From Paraburkholderia eburnea (GTDB lineage Bacteria; Pseudomonadota; Gammaproteobacteria; Burkholderiales; Burkholderiaceae), in NCBI RefSeq assembly GCF_002917095.1, contig NZ_PQGA01000002.1:558001-622000 (forward strand): 64,000 nucleotides of DNA, written 5' to 3'. A model generated the notes under the pieces. The model saw only the letters and a list, made by a program, of their open reading frames with translations. It was not told the origin of the DNA and made no database searches. Both the position numbers and the translations under genes were made by a program. Shown piece by piece: positions 17,292 to 25,018 of the stretch; the stretch's first letter is position 1; every line of letters begins with the position of its first letter.

Positions 17292-19442
17292 TCAACTCAA
17301 TTGCGTGATGGGTGCGACCGCAGCCGGATCGCTGATGCTCGGGCGGCCGGTTTCGACGTGACCGGCATAGCGGCGCGCGAAGGTCGAATCATCGGGGCTC
17401 GTGACCGTGAGGTCGTACCAATGATGGCTCGACGCGAGCACCCACGGCTCCTCGATGCGCGAGTGGGCGGCTACCGCCACGAGGCGCTCGCGAGCGCCGT
17501 AGGCGTTGTCCGTCACCGTGAGGCGCGCGATGCCGCCGCCGTTGTTCGTGAACTTCAGGAACAGGTTGCCGTTCGCGACGTCGTATTGCGCCGAGACTTC
17601 GGGCTGCGGCGTGCTGTTGTGCTTGCCGAAAAACCCTTGCGCCGAGGAGGACGCGGAGCTCGCCGCCGTGCCCGAGAAGCGGCGCACGAAGCCGTTCGGA
17701 CCATGCACCTCGAACGCGTAGACGCCGTTGGTCACGCTCAGATCCCACGTGTCGTCGAGCGACTTGCCCGCTTCGACCGTATAGCGCCACGGGCCGTCGC
17801 TGCGGTTCGTGCCATAGACGTAGAAGTGCGCGCCCTGGCGGCCCTTGTTGGCGAAGGTGATCGAGAGCGTCTTCTTCGACGAATCGACCTGTGCGTTCAC
17901 ATGCAGCTCGTAGGGCAGCGCGCGGGCGTAGCGCACGCCCGGTTCCTGCGCGTCGATCGGGCCGGGCGTCGCGGGCACGGTCGGCGCCTTGTTCGCGGAG
18001 CACTGGTTGTCGGCCTGCGACATATAGTTGCTCGTATCCGGCAGCGACGGCACCGACGAATCCGGCGTGCGGAAATCGAATGCCGTCGTGAGGTCCCCGC
18101 ACACGGCGCGACGCCATGCCGTGATGTTCGGCTCATGCACGCCGAAGCGTTCTTCGATAAAGCGGATCACCGACGTGTGATCGAACACCTGCGAGCACAC
18201 GAAGCCGCCCTTGCTCCAGGGCGACACGATCGTCATCGGCACGCGCGGGCCAAGGCCGTAAGGCAGGCCATCGGCGGTGTACTTGCCGCCGCGTCCCGGA
18301 TTGACGACGTTGTGAATTTCGCCTTCCACGCTCACCGTCGATTTGCCCTGCGTCGGCGTGGTGGGCGGTTGCGGCGGCACGATATGGTCGAAGAAGCCGT
18401 CGTTCTCGTCATACATGATGAAGAGCACGGTCTTGCTCCATACTTCGGGGTTCGAAGTAAGGGCGTCGAGGATCTGCGAGGTGTATTCCGCGCCGTACGC
18501 CGGCGTGTATTTCGGATGCTCGGAGAAAGCGGCGGGCGGCAGCAGCCACGACACCTGCGGCAGATTGTTCGCGAGCACGTCGTTCTTGAGATCGGCGATC
18601 GTGCGTACGGTCTGCGCGCGCTGATAGAGCGCCGAACCCGGCTGCGCGTTGATGAAGTTGACGAAGTTCTGCAGGATGTTGGTCCCGTAGTTGCCGTTCA
18701 TCGGATCGTTGCCGTTCGTGCCCTGCTGGTAGATCTGCCAGGAAATGCCGGCGGCCTGCAGGCGCTCGGGGTAGGTGGTCCACGACAGCAGTTGATACGC
18801 GGGCGGCACGTCGCCGTCCACATAGTCGTTGTTGTCGAGCAGCGGGCCGCCCATCGTGCCGCTCGGATCGACCATGCCCGTCATCAGATAGGCGCGGTTC
18901 GGGTGCGTCGGCCCCGCCAGCGAGCAGAAATAGTTATCGCAGACGGTGAACGCATCGGCCAGCGCGTAGTGGAACGGAATGTCCGCGCGCATGTAATAGC
19001 CCATCGTCATGTCGGTCTTGTACTGCGGCCACTGGTTGTACAGACCATTATTGATGGCGTATTGCGTCGGATACCACGAGTGGTCGAGATCGCCCACGCA
19101 TTGCACGCTCGTCGTCTGCGTGTCCAGATGGAACGGCAGCACCGGCCTGGTGGCGTCTTCCTTGGACGGCTGATACCAGACCGGCTGACCGCCGGGCAGC
19201 GGGATCGGCAGGCGGTCGTTATAGCCGCGCACGCCACGCAGATGGCCGAAGTAATGGTCGAAGGAGCGGTTCTCCTGCATGAACACGACGATGTGCTCCA
19301 CATCGCGGATCGAACCCGTGCGCGAGAACGCCGGGATCGCCAGAGCGTTGCGGATGGACTCGGGCAGGACGGTCATCGCCGCGGCGGCGGCGCCGGAGGA
19401 AGCGACAGTCTGCAGGAAACGGCGACGGCTGTTTGACGTCAT
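17292..19442 (-). CDS. Phosphocholine-specific phospholipase C, Tat-exported
   Basis: A 716-residue secreted phospholipase C of the phosphoesterase family (PlcH/PlcN type). A twin-arginine signal starts the protein (SNSRRRFLQTVASSGAAAAA). The catalytic domain opens with EHIVVFMQENRSFDHYFGHL and contains LMTGMVDPSG and DENDGFFDHIVPP. Two C-terminal DUF756-type beta domains follow (about residues 510-700). I chose the ATG at 19442, which places RR at residues 5-6. It hydrolyses phosphatidylcholine or sphingomyelin outside the cell for phosphorus or carbon. It is probably co-transcribed with the lipoprotein gene 57 bases upstream. Confidence 0.93.
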   Translation of the reverse strand: MTSNSRRRFLQTVASSGAAAAAMTVLPESIRNALAIPAFSRTGSIRDVEHIVVFMQENRSFDHYFGHLRGVRGYNDRLPIPLPGGQPVWYQPSKEDATRPVLPFHLDTQTTSVQCVGDLDHSWYPTQYAINNGLYNQWPQYKTDMTMGYYMRADIPFHYALADAFTVCDNYFCSLAGPTHPNRAYLMTGMVDPSGTMGGPLLDNNDYVDGDVPPAYQLLSWTTYPERLQAAGISWQIYQQGTNGNDPMNGNYGTNILQNFVNFINAQPGSALYQRAQTVRTIADLKNDVLANNLPQVSWLLPPAAFSEHPKYTPAYGAEYTSQILDALTSNPEVWSKTVLFIMYDENDGFFDHIVPPQPPTTPTQGKSTVSVEGEIHNVVNPGRGGKYTADGLPYGLGPRVPMTIVSPWSKGGFVCSQVFDHTSVIRFIEERFGVHEPNITAWRRAVCGDLTTAFDFRTPDSSVPSLPDTSNYMSQADNQCSANKAPTVPATPGPIDAQEPGVRYARALPYELHVNAQVDSSKKTLSITFANKGRQGAHFYVYGTNRSDGPWRYTVEAGKSLDDTWDLSVTNGVYAFEVHGPNGFVRRFSGTAASSASSSAQGFFGKHNSTPQPEVSAQYDVANGNLFLKFTNNGGGIARLTVTDNAYGARERLVAVAAHSRIEEPWVLASSHHWYDLTVTSPDDSTFARRYAGHVETGRPSISDPAAVAPITQLS

Positions 19443-19499
19443 TGTTGTGCACCTTTCTGCTCGTTGGACGGGTGTGTGCATAAGCACACGAATGGTGTA

Positions 19500-19910
19500 T
19501 TACTGACGCGTCGTTGCGGTACTGCGGGAATCGTTGCTGGACTGCGGCGGCTCGTCGCCAGGGGCGTAGCTCATGACGGGCGCGACCTGCTGGCTGTCGG
19601 CGGCGAGGCTTGCCTGCACACTCTGCACAGGGTCGCTCGCATAGGCGTAGCTGGCGGGGTTCGCAGTTTCGGCTGGCGCGGCGGTGCCGATGCTGCCGGC
19701 AAGCGCAGTGTTCGGCTGGTTCGCCGGGTTCGGGTCCGGTGCGGCTGGCGTGGGCTGAAGCGCCGCGCCGCTCTGCTGCTGGGCGGGGGCGCCGGTCGTA
19801 TCGGTGGCTGCCGACGAACCCACTCCGGGTCCACACGCGGCGAGCGGGATAGTTGTCAGCACAACGGACATCACGCTCACCAACGACGGCTCGAACAGGC
19901 GTTTTTGCAT
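19500..19910 (-). CDS. Small Pro/Ala/Gln-rich putative lipoprotein
   Basis: A 136-residue protein of unknown function. The N terminus MQKRLFEPSLVSVMSVVLTT ends in a lipobox (PLAAC), so it should be a lipoprotein. The rest is low complexity, rich in Ala, Pro, Thr, Gln and Ser, and looks disordered. It lies just upstream of the phospholipase C on the same strand with a 57-base gap, so they probably form one operon. A role in anchoring, secretion or folding of the phospholipase is possible but only inferred. I chose the ATG at 19910; one at 19922 is also possible. Confidence 0.7.
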   Translation of the reverse strand: MQKRLFEPSLVSVMSVVLTTIPLAACGPGVGSSAATDTTGAPAQQQSGAALQPTPAAPDPNPANQPNTALAGSIGTAAPAETANPASYAYASDPVQSVQASLAADSQQVAPVMSYAPGDEPPQSSNDSRSTATTRQ

Positions 19911-20215
19911 ATGCGCTTGCACTCCGATGATCGGGTCGGCGCACAGTTTCTACGGTCTCGAAGAAAGAATTGTGAAACGAGTGAAAACGTTTGCGTGCGA
20001 TGATTTTTCTTTTACAAACGTTTTATGTCGAATAAAACTGGCGAAATAGTCGATGTCGAAACAGTGTCAATTACAAACTGTTTCGAATTCGCACTCGCGG
20101 GAAGTTTCGAACAAGGCGAGCGGCGGCTCGACCTGGCATGCCGTCGAATCGACAGGCGATTGAACAAATATTGAATCAAGCCGACGGAGCCGTCGGCTTG
20201 CCAGTCCTCTGGCGG
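19911..20215. other. Promoter region of the lipoprotein-phospholipase operon, with two inverted repeats
   Basis: An AT-rich gap without a gene. It contains AAAACGTTTG (19984-19993) answered by CAAACGTTTT (20015-20024), and TCGAAACAGT (20056-20065) answered by ACTGTTTCGA (20077-20086). A hairpin near 20177-20200 belongs to the next gene. Confidence 0.6.
20177..20200 (-). terminator. Hairpin after the 20216-20488 gene
   Basis: Arms CAAGCCGACG and CGTCGGCTTG around GAGC lie 16 bases past the stop on the minus strand. The following sequence is AT-rich but without a clean T-run. Confidence 0.5.
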
Positions 20216-20488
20216 CTAGGCGGCTCGCTGGCCGAGCGCTTCTTCGACGATGCGTCGCCCCACGCTATAGCCTCGCATGAGCGCGTCGACCTCGGTTACA
20301 AACCATCGGTCGCCGATGTCCGTCAAGCGCATCTGAGGAAAGCACGGTTCCTGTCGATCGGATTTGTAAATCGACACCATGGCGATGTAGCCCGATTCAG
20401 CCATGCGAACCTGGCGCAGCACCGGCTCCGAGATGGAATCCGTGCTGACTCGAATGGCATATCCCATGTAATCGTAATTGCGTTCCAT
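20216..20488 (-). CDS. Small protein of unknown function (90 residues)
   Basis: I do not recognise a named family. The protein begins MERNYDYMGYAIRV, has a central Ser/Tyr-containing beta-rich part (GYIAMVSIYKS) and ends in a helix (DALMRGYSVGRRIVEEALGQ). The opening Y-x-GYxI pattern recalls small proteins of the 37-39 kb island (YNGYAV), but similarity is too short to be sure. A good ribosome site, GGAGAG, lies just before the ATG at 20488. It stands alone between divergent neighbours and has its own terminator-like hairpin. Confidence 0.7.
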   Translation of the reverse strand: MERNYDYMGYAIRVSTDSISEPVLRQVRMAESGYIAMVSIYKSDRQEPCFPQMRLTDIGDRWFVTEVDALMRGYSVGRRIVEEALGQRAA

Positions 20489-20715
20489 GCCTGTTGCTCT
20501 CCGTGCAGCGAATCTCTGTCTGTGAGTAAAGACCTCTCCTGAATCCAGCGGTGACCTTGATCTTCAAGGAGTGTTCTATCCAAGGTTAACGATCGCCGCC
20601 AGGAAAAGTTGATAGCAAATAATGTGCCCCGATTTTTCTGTCTGCGGTGCCGGAGCTTGTCCAGCGGCGGCCAGGAATCGCCGATCCCGCCGCCGCATTC
20701 AGGTACGATGGGAAG

Positions 20716-21072
20716 ATGATGCACACGAACCTGGGGCCTCTCATGGACACGTCCTCTCGCGAGCCGCACGAAGTTGCCGTCGAAGCACTGGCGACACTGT
20801 CGGAGTATCTCGAACGCTCGTTGGACAAGGGCGCCAGTCTGATTCTGGTGCGCTCCCACGCCGACCGCAGCGATATCTATCTGGGCGAGGCGGGCGAGGC
20901 CCAGGAGGAGTGGGCGCGCTGCGGTTTCATCCGCAACGCCCTGGTCGCCGAAATCCTCGAAGCGACCCGGGCGGGACTCAATTCCCTGTCAATCGACGGT
21001 CAGACTTATCGCTTCGTGCGCACCTTCACGCAGGTTGCCCAGCACGGCGCGATCGTATTTTCCGCTGCATAG
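20716..21072 (+). CDS. Hypothetical protein (about 118 residues)
   Basis: I do not recognise the family. The core contains EVAVEALATLSEYLERSLDK and DGQTYRFVRTFTQVAQHGAIVF, suggesting a small alpha/beta cytoplasmic protein. I chose the ATG at 20716, preceded by GGGAAG; ATGs at 20719 and 20743 are possible. The fucU-type gene begins 48 bases after its stop on the same strand, so the two may be transcribed together. Confidence 0.6.
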   Translation: MMHTNLGPLMDTSSREPHEVAVEALATLSEYLERSLDKGASLILVRSHADRSDIYLGEAGEAQEEWARCGFIRNALVAEILEATRAGLNSLSIDGQTYRFVRTFTQVAQHGAIVFSAA

Positions 21073-21107
21073 AACAAGCACAGAAAAACCGTGTTCCGAA
21101 CGATTTC

Positions 21108-21118
21108 GGAGGAGACAT
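21108..21118 (+). promoter_or_regulatory. Strong fucU ribosome binding site, complementary to the 22.1-kb candidate sRNA
   Basis: GGAGGAGACAT just before the GTG at 21120. It decides the GTG start and is an exact 11-base complement of ATGTCTCCTCC at 22089-22099. Confidence 0.6.
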
Positions 21119-21119
21119 A

Positions 21120-21584
21120 GTGCTGAAGAATCTCGACCCGCTGCTCAACCCCGACGTGCTGCACGCGCTCGCCGCGATGGGGCACGGCGACGAAGTGGTG
21201 ATCTGCGACGCGAATTTTCCCGCCGATGCCGTGGCGCGCGATTCGGTGCTGGGCCGCCTGCTGCGCCTCGACGGCGTGGATTCGCCGCGCGCGGTGCGAG
21301 CGGTGCTCTCGGTGCTGCCGCTCGATCGTTTTGTCGATCATCCGGCGCTGCGCATGGAAATCGTCGGCGACGCGCAAACGCTGCCCGCCGTGCAGCGCGA
21401 AGCGCAACGTGAAGTCGATGACGCCGAAGGACGCGCGGTGCCATTCGCGTCGCTCGAACGCTTTGCGTTTTACGAGCGCGCGCGCCGCGCGTACTGCGTG
21501 ATCGCGACGGGCGAGGCGCGCGGCTACGGCTGCTTCGTCTTCAAGAAGGGCGTGCTGCTGGCGGCGGACGAGCCGCGCGGCTGA
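21120..21584 (+). CDS. fucU: RbsD/FucU family sugar mutarotase
   Basis: A 154-residue protein of the RbsD/FucU family, which interconverts anomers of L-fucose or ribose. The N-terminal motif is LLNPDVLHALAAMGHGDEV with the conserved catalytic His (GHGD), and the C terminus has RAYCVIATGEARGYGCFVFKKGVL, shown here in parts as RAYCVIATGEARGYG and CFVFKKGVL. The start is GTG at 21120, set by a strong GGAGGAG site. An upstream frame is open but lies in the previous gene. There is no transporter or fucose pathway next to it. Confidence 0.88.
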   Translation: MLKNLDPLLNPDVLHALAAMGHGDEVVICDANFPADAVARDSVLGRLLRLDGVDSPRAVRAVLSVLPLDRFVDHPALRMEIVGDAQTLPAVQREAQREVDDAEGRAVPFASLERFAFYERARRAYCVIATGEARGYGCFVFKKGVLLAADEPRG

Positions 21585-21587
21585 GAT

Positions 21588-21914
21588 TCACTCGCGTTCG
21601 AGCACCTCGGTTGCGCGGTGCGGCTGCGCTACCTGATCGACAAGAAAGATATCCCCGCGCGCGTGCCGGGTGCGCAGCGGCAAAATCGCCTGATAAGCCG
21701 GGGAGCGATACCACGCGCGCGCCCGCTCGCGGTCTTCGAATTCAATCACGATCAAGTCGCCGCTGAAGCGTCCTTCTAGCCGCTCCACGGGGCCGCCGTG
21801 GAGGATAAAGCGCCCGCCGAACGGCGCCAGCGTCCCGTCGATTTTCTCCAGATATTCGACGATGTCGGCGCAAAGCTCGACTTCGTGCAGATGGCCGATG
21901 GCATAGCTCGTCAT
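21588..21914 (-). CDS. DUF1330 family protein
   Basis: A 108-residue dimeric alpha/beta-barrel-fold protein. The segment GRFILHGGPVERLEGRFSGD followed by IVIEFEDRERARAWYRSPAYQ, split here as IVIEFEDRERARAWYR and SPAYQAILPLR, is the DUF1330 signature. Function in the family is unknown. I chose the ATG at 21914 (MTSYAIGHL). It converges with fucU (3 bases between stops). Confidence 0.85.
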   Translation of the reverse strand: MTSYAIGHLHEVELCADIVEYLEKIDGTLAPFGGRFILHGGPVERLEGRFSGDLIVIEFEDRERARAWYRSPAYQAILPLRTRHARGDIFLVDQVAQPHRATEVLERE

Positions 21915-22044
21915 GGTTGTCCTCGTCTGGGTGATGTCCTGGTAGCGAGGATAGGGCGCCATGCGAACCGGATCGATTACCTCAGGGGTAAATCGGCGCT
22001 CGATCATTCAGGCCAGATATTTTTCAACGCGCCGCAAAAAACAC

Positions 22045-22073
22045 TTGCCAAGGCTAGGGGAAAACCCTAGAAT
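22045..22073 (+). promoter_or_regulatory. Promoter of the candidate sRNA, with CTAGGG inverted repeat
   Basis: TTGCCA (22045-22050), 17 bases, then TAGAAT (22068-22073). The spacer and -10 contain CTAGGG-N5-CCCTAG (22054-22070), a dyad that would let a regulator cover the promoter. Confidence 0.6.
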
Positions 22074-22079
22074 GAACTC

Positions 22080-22138
22080 GTCTCCTCCATGTCTCCTCCT
22101 GATATGGATTCAGCCCGCCCAATTCAGGCGGGCTTTTT
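22080..22138 (+). ncRNA. Candidate short trans-acting sRNA with two TCTCCTCC motifs
   Basis: A promoter with ideal 17-base spacing ends at 22073, and a strong intrinsic terminator ends near 22138, giving a transcript of about 60 nt with no open frame. The 5' half has two copies of TCTCCTCC (22081-22088 and 22092-22099), the complement of strong Shine-Dalgarno sequences. ATGTCTCCTCC pairs perfectly with the fucU ribosome site at 21108-21118. Very short sRNAs with anti-ribosome-site loops are known in Burkholderia and other proteobacteria. I could not match this one to a named RNA. Expression is not shown by sequence. Confidence 0.55.
22113..22138 (+). terminator. Intrinsic terminator of the candidate sRNA
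   Basis: GCCCGCC (22113-22119), loop CAATTCA, GGCGGGC (22127-22133), then TTTTTCTTTT: a textbook terminator with no coding gene on this strand just upstream. Confidence 0.85.
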
Positions 22139-22283
22139 CTTTTCCGGCGCCGGAAATCGCGCAGCCGCGTCGGCCCGCTCAGGGTCTTGCCTGATCCGTA
22201 TGCCGCAAGGCTTCAAGAGTAAAATGCGTGAATCGGTGCATCATGCCGGTACGCCGAACGCTCAACGCTTCTTCAACGCTCCG

Positions 22284-22511
22284 ATGAAACCGTCTTCCGC
22301 GCAGGAACCCAAGCAAAAGTCCAGGCGCAAGCCGCCGCCGTGGCTGCTGAACACGATGACCGCGCTCGTCGGCATCCTCACGCTCGCGCTGGGTGTGGGC
22401 TGGCTGATCCGCAGCTGGATCGTCGATATGGAAATTCCTTACTTCGCGATCCCGCTCGTGATGTGCGTGCCGGTGATCGTCGCCGTGGCCTTTCGCAACT
22501 TCTGGGACTGA
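22284..22511 (+). CDS. Small two-helix membrane protein (75 residues)
   Basis: A basic N-terminal tail (KQKSRRKPPP) precedes two hydrophobic segments, TMTALVGILTLALGVGWLI and YFAIPLVMCVPVIVAVAF. It is therefore a small inner-membrane protein of unknown function. I chose the ATG at 22284 (MKPSS); upstream ATGs at 22200 and 22224 in the same frame cannot be excluded. It converges with the TPR gene. Confidence 0.6.
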   Translation: MKPSSAQEPKQKSRRKPPPWLLNTMTALVGILTLALGVGWLIRSWIVDMEIPYFAIPLVMCVPVIVAVAFRNFWD

Positions 22512-22548
22512 CGCACTCCGTCAGCCCAACAACCCTTCGGGCCTTCGT

Positions 22549-24723
22549 TCAGGAGGCCATGCCAAACTCTTCCTCGCACGCCTGCCGCACGCGCTCGATC
22601 GCCGTGCTCCAGGTGTCCTTGCCCGTCTGGCGGAAAATCCGCACGTTGCCAGGATACCAGGGCGAGTCCTCGCGCGCGTCGAGCCAGCGCCAGTCCACGT
22701 CGCGGCGCGGCAGGATCACCCAGCAAGGTTTGCCGAGCGACGCGGCCAGATGCGCCGTTGACGTATCCACGCAGATCAGCAGATCGAGTTGCGCGATGAT
22801 GGCCGCCGTATCGACGAAATCGGCGATATCGCTGCCCAGATGCAGCAAGGGCTGATCCGATCCCGTTTTCTGCGCAGCCAGCGCCTCGTTCTCGCCCGCG
22901 CCTTTTTGCAGACTCACGAACTTCAGTCCCGGCACGCTCCAGAGCGGCGCGAGTGCGGCAAGCGTCGGGATCGAGCGGTGTAAATCGTTGTGGTGTTTGG
23001 GGTTGCCGCGCCAGACGAGGCCCACGCGCGGCCCCGCGCCCAGCGTCGCGAGGCGTGCCACCCAGTGCTCGACGCGTGCGGGATCGACATTGAAGCGGGT
23101 CGGCTCGGGCGTCGTGTCGAGCGTGGTGCCAAGCCGCAGCGGCAGGCTCAGCGGGCTGGCCCAGTAATCAAACTGCTGGGCGCGCTCGCTCGCTTCGGCG
23201 TGCGTAAGCAGCGTGTCGATGCCCTCGACGCCCGCGAGGATGCAATGCAGCGCCTCGACGCCGCCGAACGCGACATGCGCCGCGCCTTGCGCCTTGAGCA
23301 GGCGCGCGTAACGCGAGAACTGGATCATGTCGCCCAGTCCATCCTCCTGCCAGAGCAGCAGCGATTTGCCGGCGATCGGCTCGCCTTGCCAGTGCGGGCA
23401 GCTCAACATGCGGCGCGATGCGTAGTGCACGAAGCCGTTGTTTTCATAGCGGCGCTCGTAGAGGCGCCAGCCTTCCTCGTAGCGGCCCATCGTGATGAGC
23501 AGGGTGGCGAGGCGAAATAGCGCGTCGCCGTAATCGGGTTCGAGTTCCAGCGAGCGACGGTACGCCGCCACGGCCTCGTCGAGCGCACCCTGTTCCTTGA
23601 GCACGCTGCCCATGTTGAAGTGCGCGAGCGCCAGATCGCCGTTCTGGGCGAGCGCCAGCGCGAACGTCTCGTGCGCCTCGTCGATGCGGTCGAGCGCGCA
23701 CAGCACGGAGCCCAGATTGTTGAAAATTTCGGCGCGCCCGGGGGCCAGGCGCAGCGCCACGCGGTAGCTGGTTTCGGCTTCCGGATAGCGTTCGAGCCGC
23801 TGCAACGCGACGCCCAGGTTGTAATGCGACTCGGCGTGATCGGGGCGCAACAGGATCGCTTTGCGAAAGAACTGCTCGGCTTCGGCGTAGCGCTGCAGAT
23901 CGGTCAGCACGCAGCCCAGGTTGTTGAGCGCTTCCGCGTAATCGGGGCGGATCTGGATCGCGAGACGGCAGGACAGTTCCGCCTCGATATAGCGGCGCTG
24001 CGCCTTGAGCAGCGCGCCGTAATTGTTGAGCGCTTCGGGGTACTGCGGCTCGGCGAGCAGCGCCTGCCGGTAGGCTTCCTCGGCGTCCTCGATGCGGCCG
24101 CGCTCACGCAGCACATTGCCGAGGTTGTTGTGCGCGCGGGCGAACTTCGGATTGAGCGCGAGCGCGGCGCGGTAGGCCGCTTCGGCCTCATCGTGGCGGT
24201 TCAGTTCGTGCAGCAGGATGCCGAGGTTGTAATGCGCGTCGAGATGGCCGGGCTGGCGCGCGAGCGCCGTGCAATAGGCGTTTTCCGCTTCCTGATGCCG
24301 TCCGAGGCGATGCAGCACGAGGCCCAGGTTGCCGTGCGCATCCGCGTGGGCCGGGTTGACGTCCAGCAGGCGGCGCCAGACCGTTTCGGCGGCGGCCAGT
24401 TGGCCCAGCGCCGTGAGCATCGCGGCGAGGCCGTGGTAAGCCTCCTCGAATGCGGGCCGCGCGGCGATACAGCGCTGCCAGAGCGCGTGCGCGACGTCGG
24501 CGTTGCCCGAACCCATCGCGGCGAGCGCGGCGAGATTGAGCGCATCGACGCGCGCGGCGTCGGCTTCGGCATCGCCCTTGCCCTTGCCCTTGCCCTTGCC
24601 CGTCCCGGCGCCGACGAAGGGCGCGAGCATCTCGAACGCGTCGGCGAAGCGGCCTTGCGCGCATAGCGCGCTCGCTTCCTGCTGGCGGTCGGGATGAAGA
24701 GGCGTGTCGGTCGTCGAAGTCAC
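22549..24723 (-). CDS. TPR-repeat protein with C-terminal glycosyltransferase-like domain
   Basis: A 724-residue protein. About twelve tetratricopeptide repeats run from residue 80 to 470 (units such as AEAHYNLGVALQRLERYPEA-type, for example HYNLGVALQRLERYPEAETS). The C-terminal 230 residues (VGLVWRGNPKHHNDLHRSIP, LICVDTSTAHLAASLGKPCW, WYPGNVRIFRQ) resemble GT9/GT41-like glycosyltransferase tails found in Burkholderia TPR proteins. Near residue 45 lies a low-complexity GKGKGKGKGKGD tract encoded by a 6-base tandem repeat. It may glycosylate proteins or lipids, but acceptor and donor are unknown. Confidence 0.88.
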   Translation of the reverse strand: MTSTTDTPLHPDRQQEASALCAQGRFADAFEMLAPFVGAGTGKGKGKGKGDAEADAARVDALNLAALAAMGSGNADVAHALWQRCIAARPAFEEAYHGLAAMLTALGQLAAAETVWRRLLDVNPAHADAHGNLGLVLHRLGRHQEAENAYCTALARQPGHLDAHYNLGILLHELNRHDEAEAAYRAALALNPKFARAHNNLGNVLRERGRIEDAEEAYRQALLAEPQYPEALNNYGALLKAQRRYIEAELSCRLAIQIRPDYAEALNNLGCVLTDLQRYAEAEQFFRKAILLRPDHAESHYNLGVALQRLERYPEAETSYRVALRLAPGRAEIFNNLGSVLCALDRIDEAHETFALALAQNGDLALAHFNMGSVLKEQGALDEAVAAYRRSLELEPDYGDALFRLATLLITMGRYEEGWRLYERRYENNGFVHYASRRMLSCPHWQGEPIAGKSLLLWQEDGLGDMIQFSRYARLLKAQGAAHVAFGGVEALHCILAGVEGIDTLLTHAEASERAQQFDYWASPLSLPLRLGTTLDTTPEPTRFNVDPARVEHWVARLATLGAGPRVGLVWRGNPKHHNDLHRSIPTLAALAPLWSVPGLKFVSLQKGAGENEALAAQKTGSDQPLLHLGSDIADFVDTAAIIAQLDLLICVDTSTAHLAASLGKPCWVILPRRDVDWRWLDAREDSPWYPGNVRIFRQTGKDTWSTAIERVRQACEEEFGMAS
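24574..24603. repeat. Hexanucleotide tandem repeat (CAAGGG on the coding strand)
   Basis: About five copies of GCCCTT/AAGGGC inside the TPR gene, encoding alternating Gly-Lys. The unit is in frame, so copy-number change would alter length without frameshift. Confidence 0.75.
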
Positions 24724-25018
24724 GGTGAGCGCGGGAAGAATGATGGACGGTACGAAGCTTAAGCCAGGGCTGGCAAGGACAACGGGCCGATTAGAGCGTC
24801 CCGCGTGCGCTTATTCCAGCAATGGAGCCTTCAGCGCGGTTACGGCGCACGGCCTTTCAGCGGCGTAAGGCGCTGAGGCGGCGCCAGGCTGGATCGAGTG
24901 GTCCGCGCTATGCTTTCGGACAAGGCGCGGCGTGTCGGTTCGAAGGCTCTGCCTGTAACAGGACCCACAACACGACGCGCGCTTTGCGCAATGAACGTCC
25001 GTCAAAAAGGAGCATTGA

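Noticed and set aside
17262..19436. Plus-strand open frame of 724 codons opposite the phospholipase C gene
   Set aside because: Arg-rich antisense frame; the opposite strand has a clear phospholipase with Tat signal and catalytic motifs.
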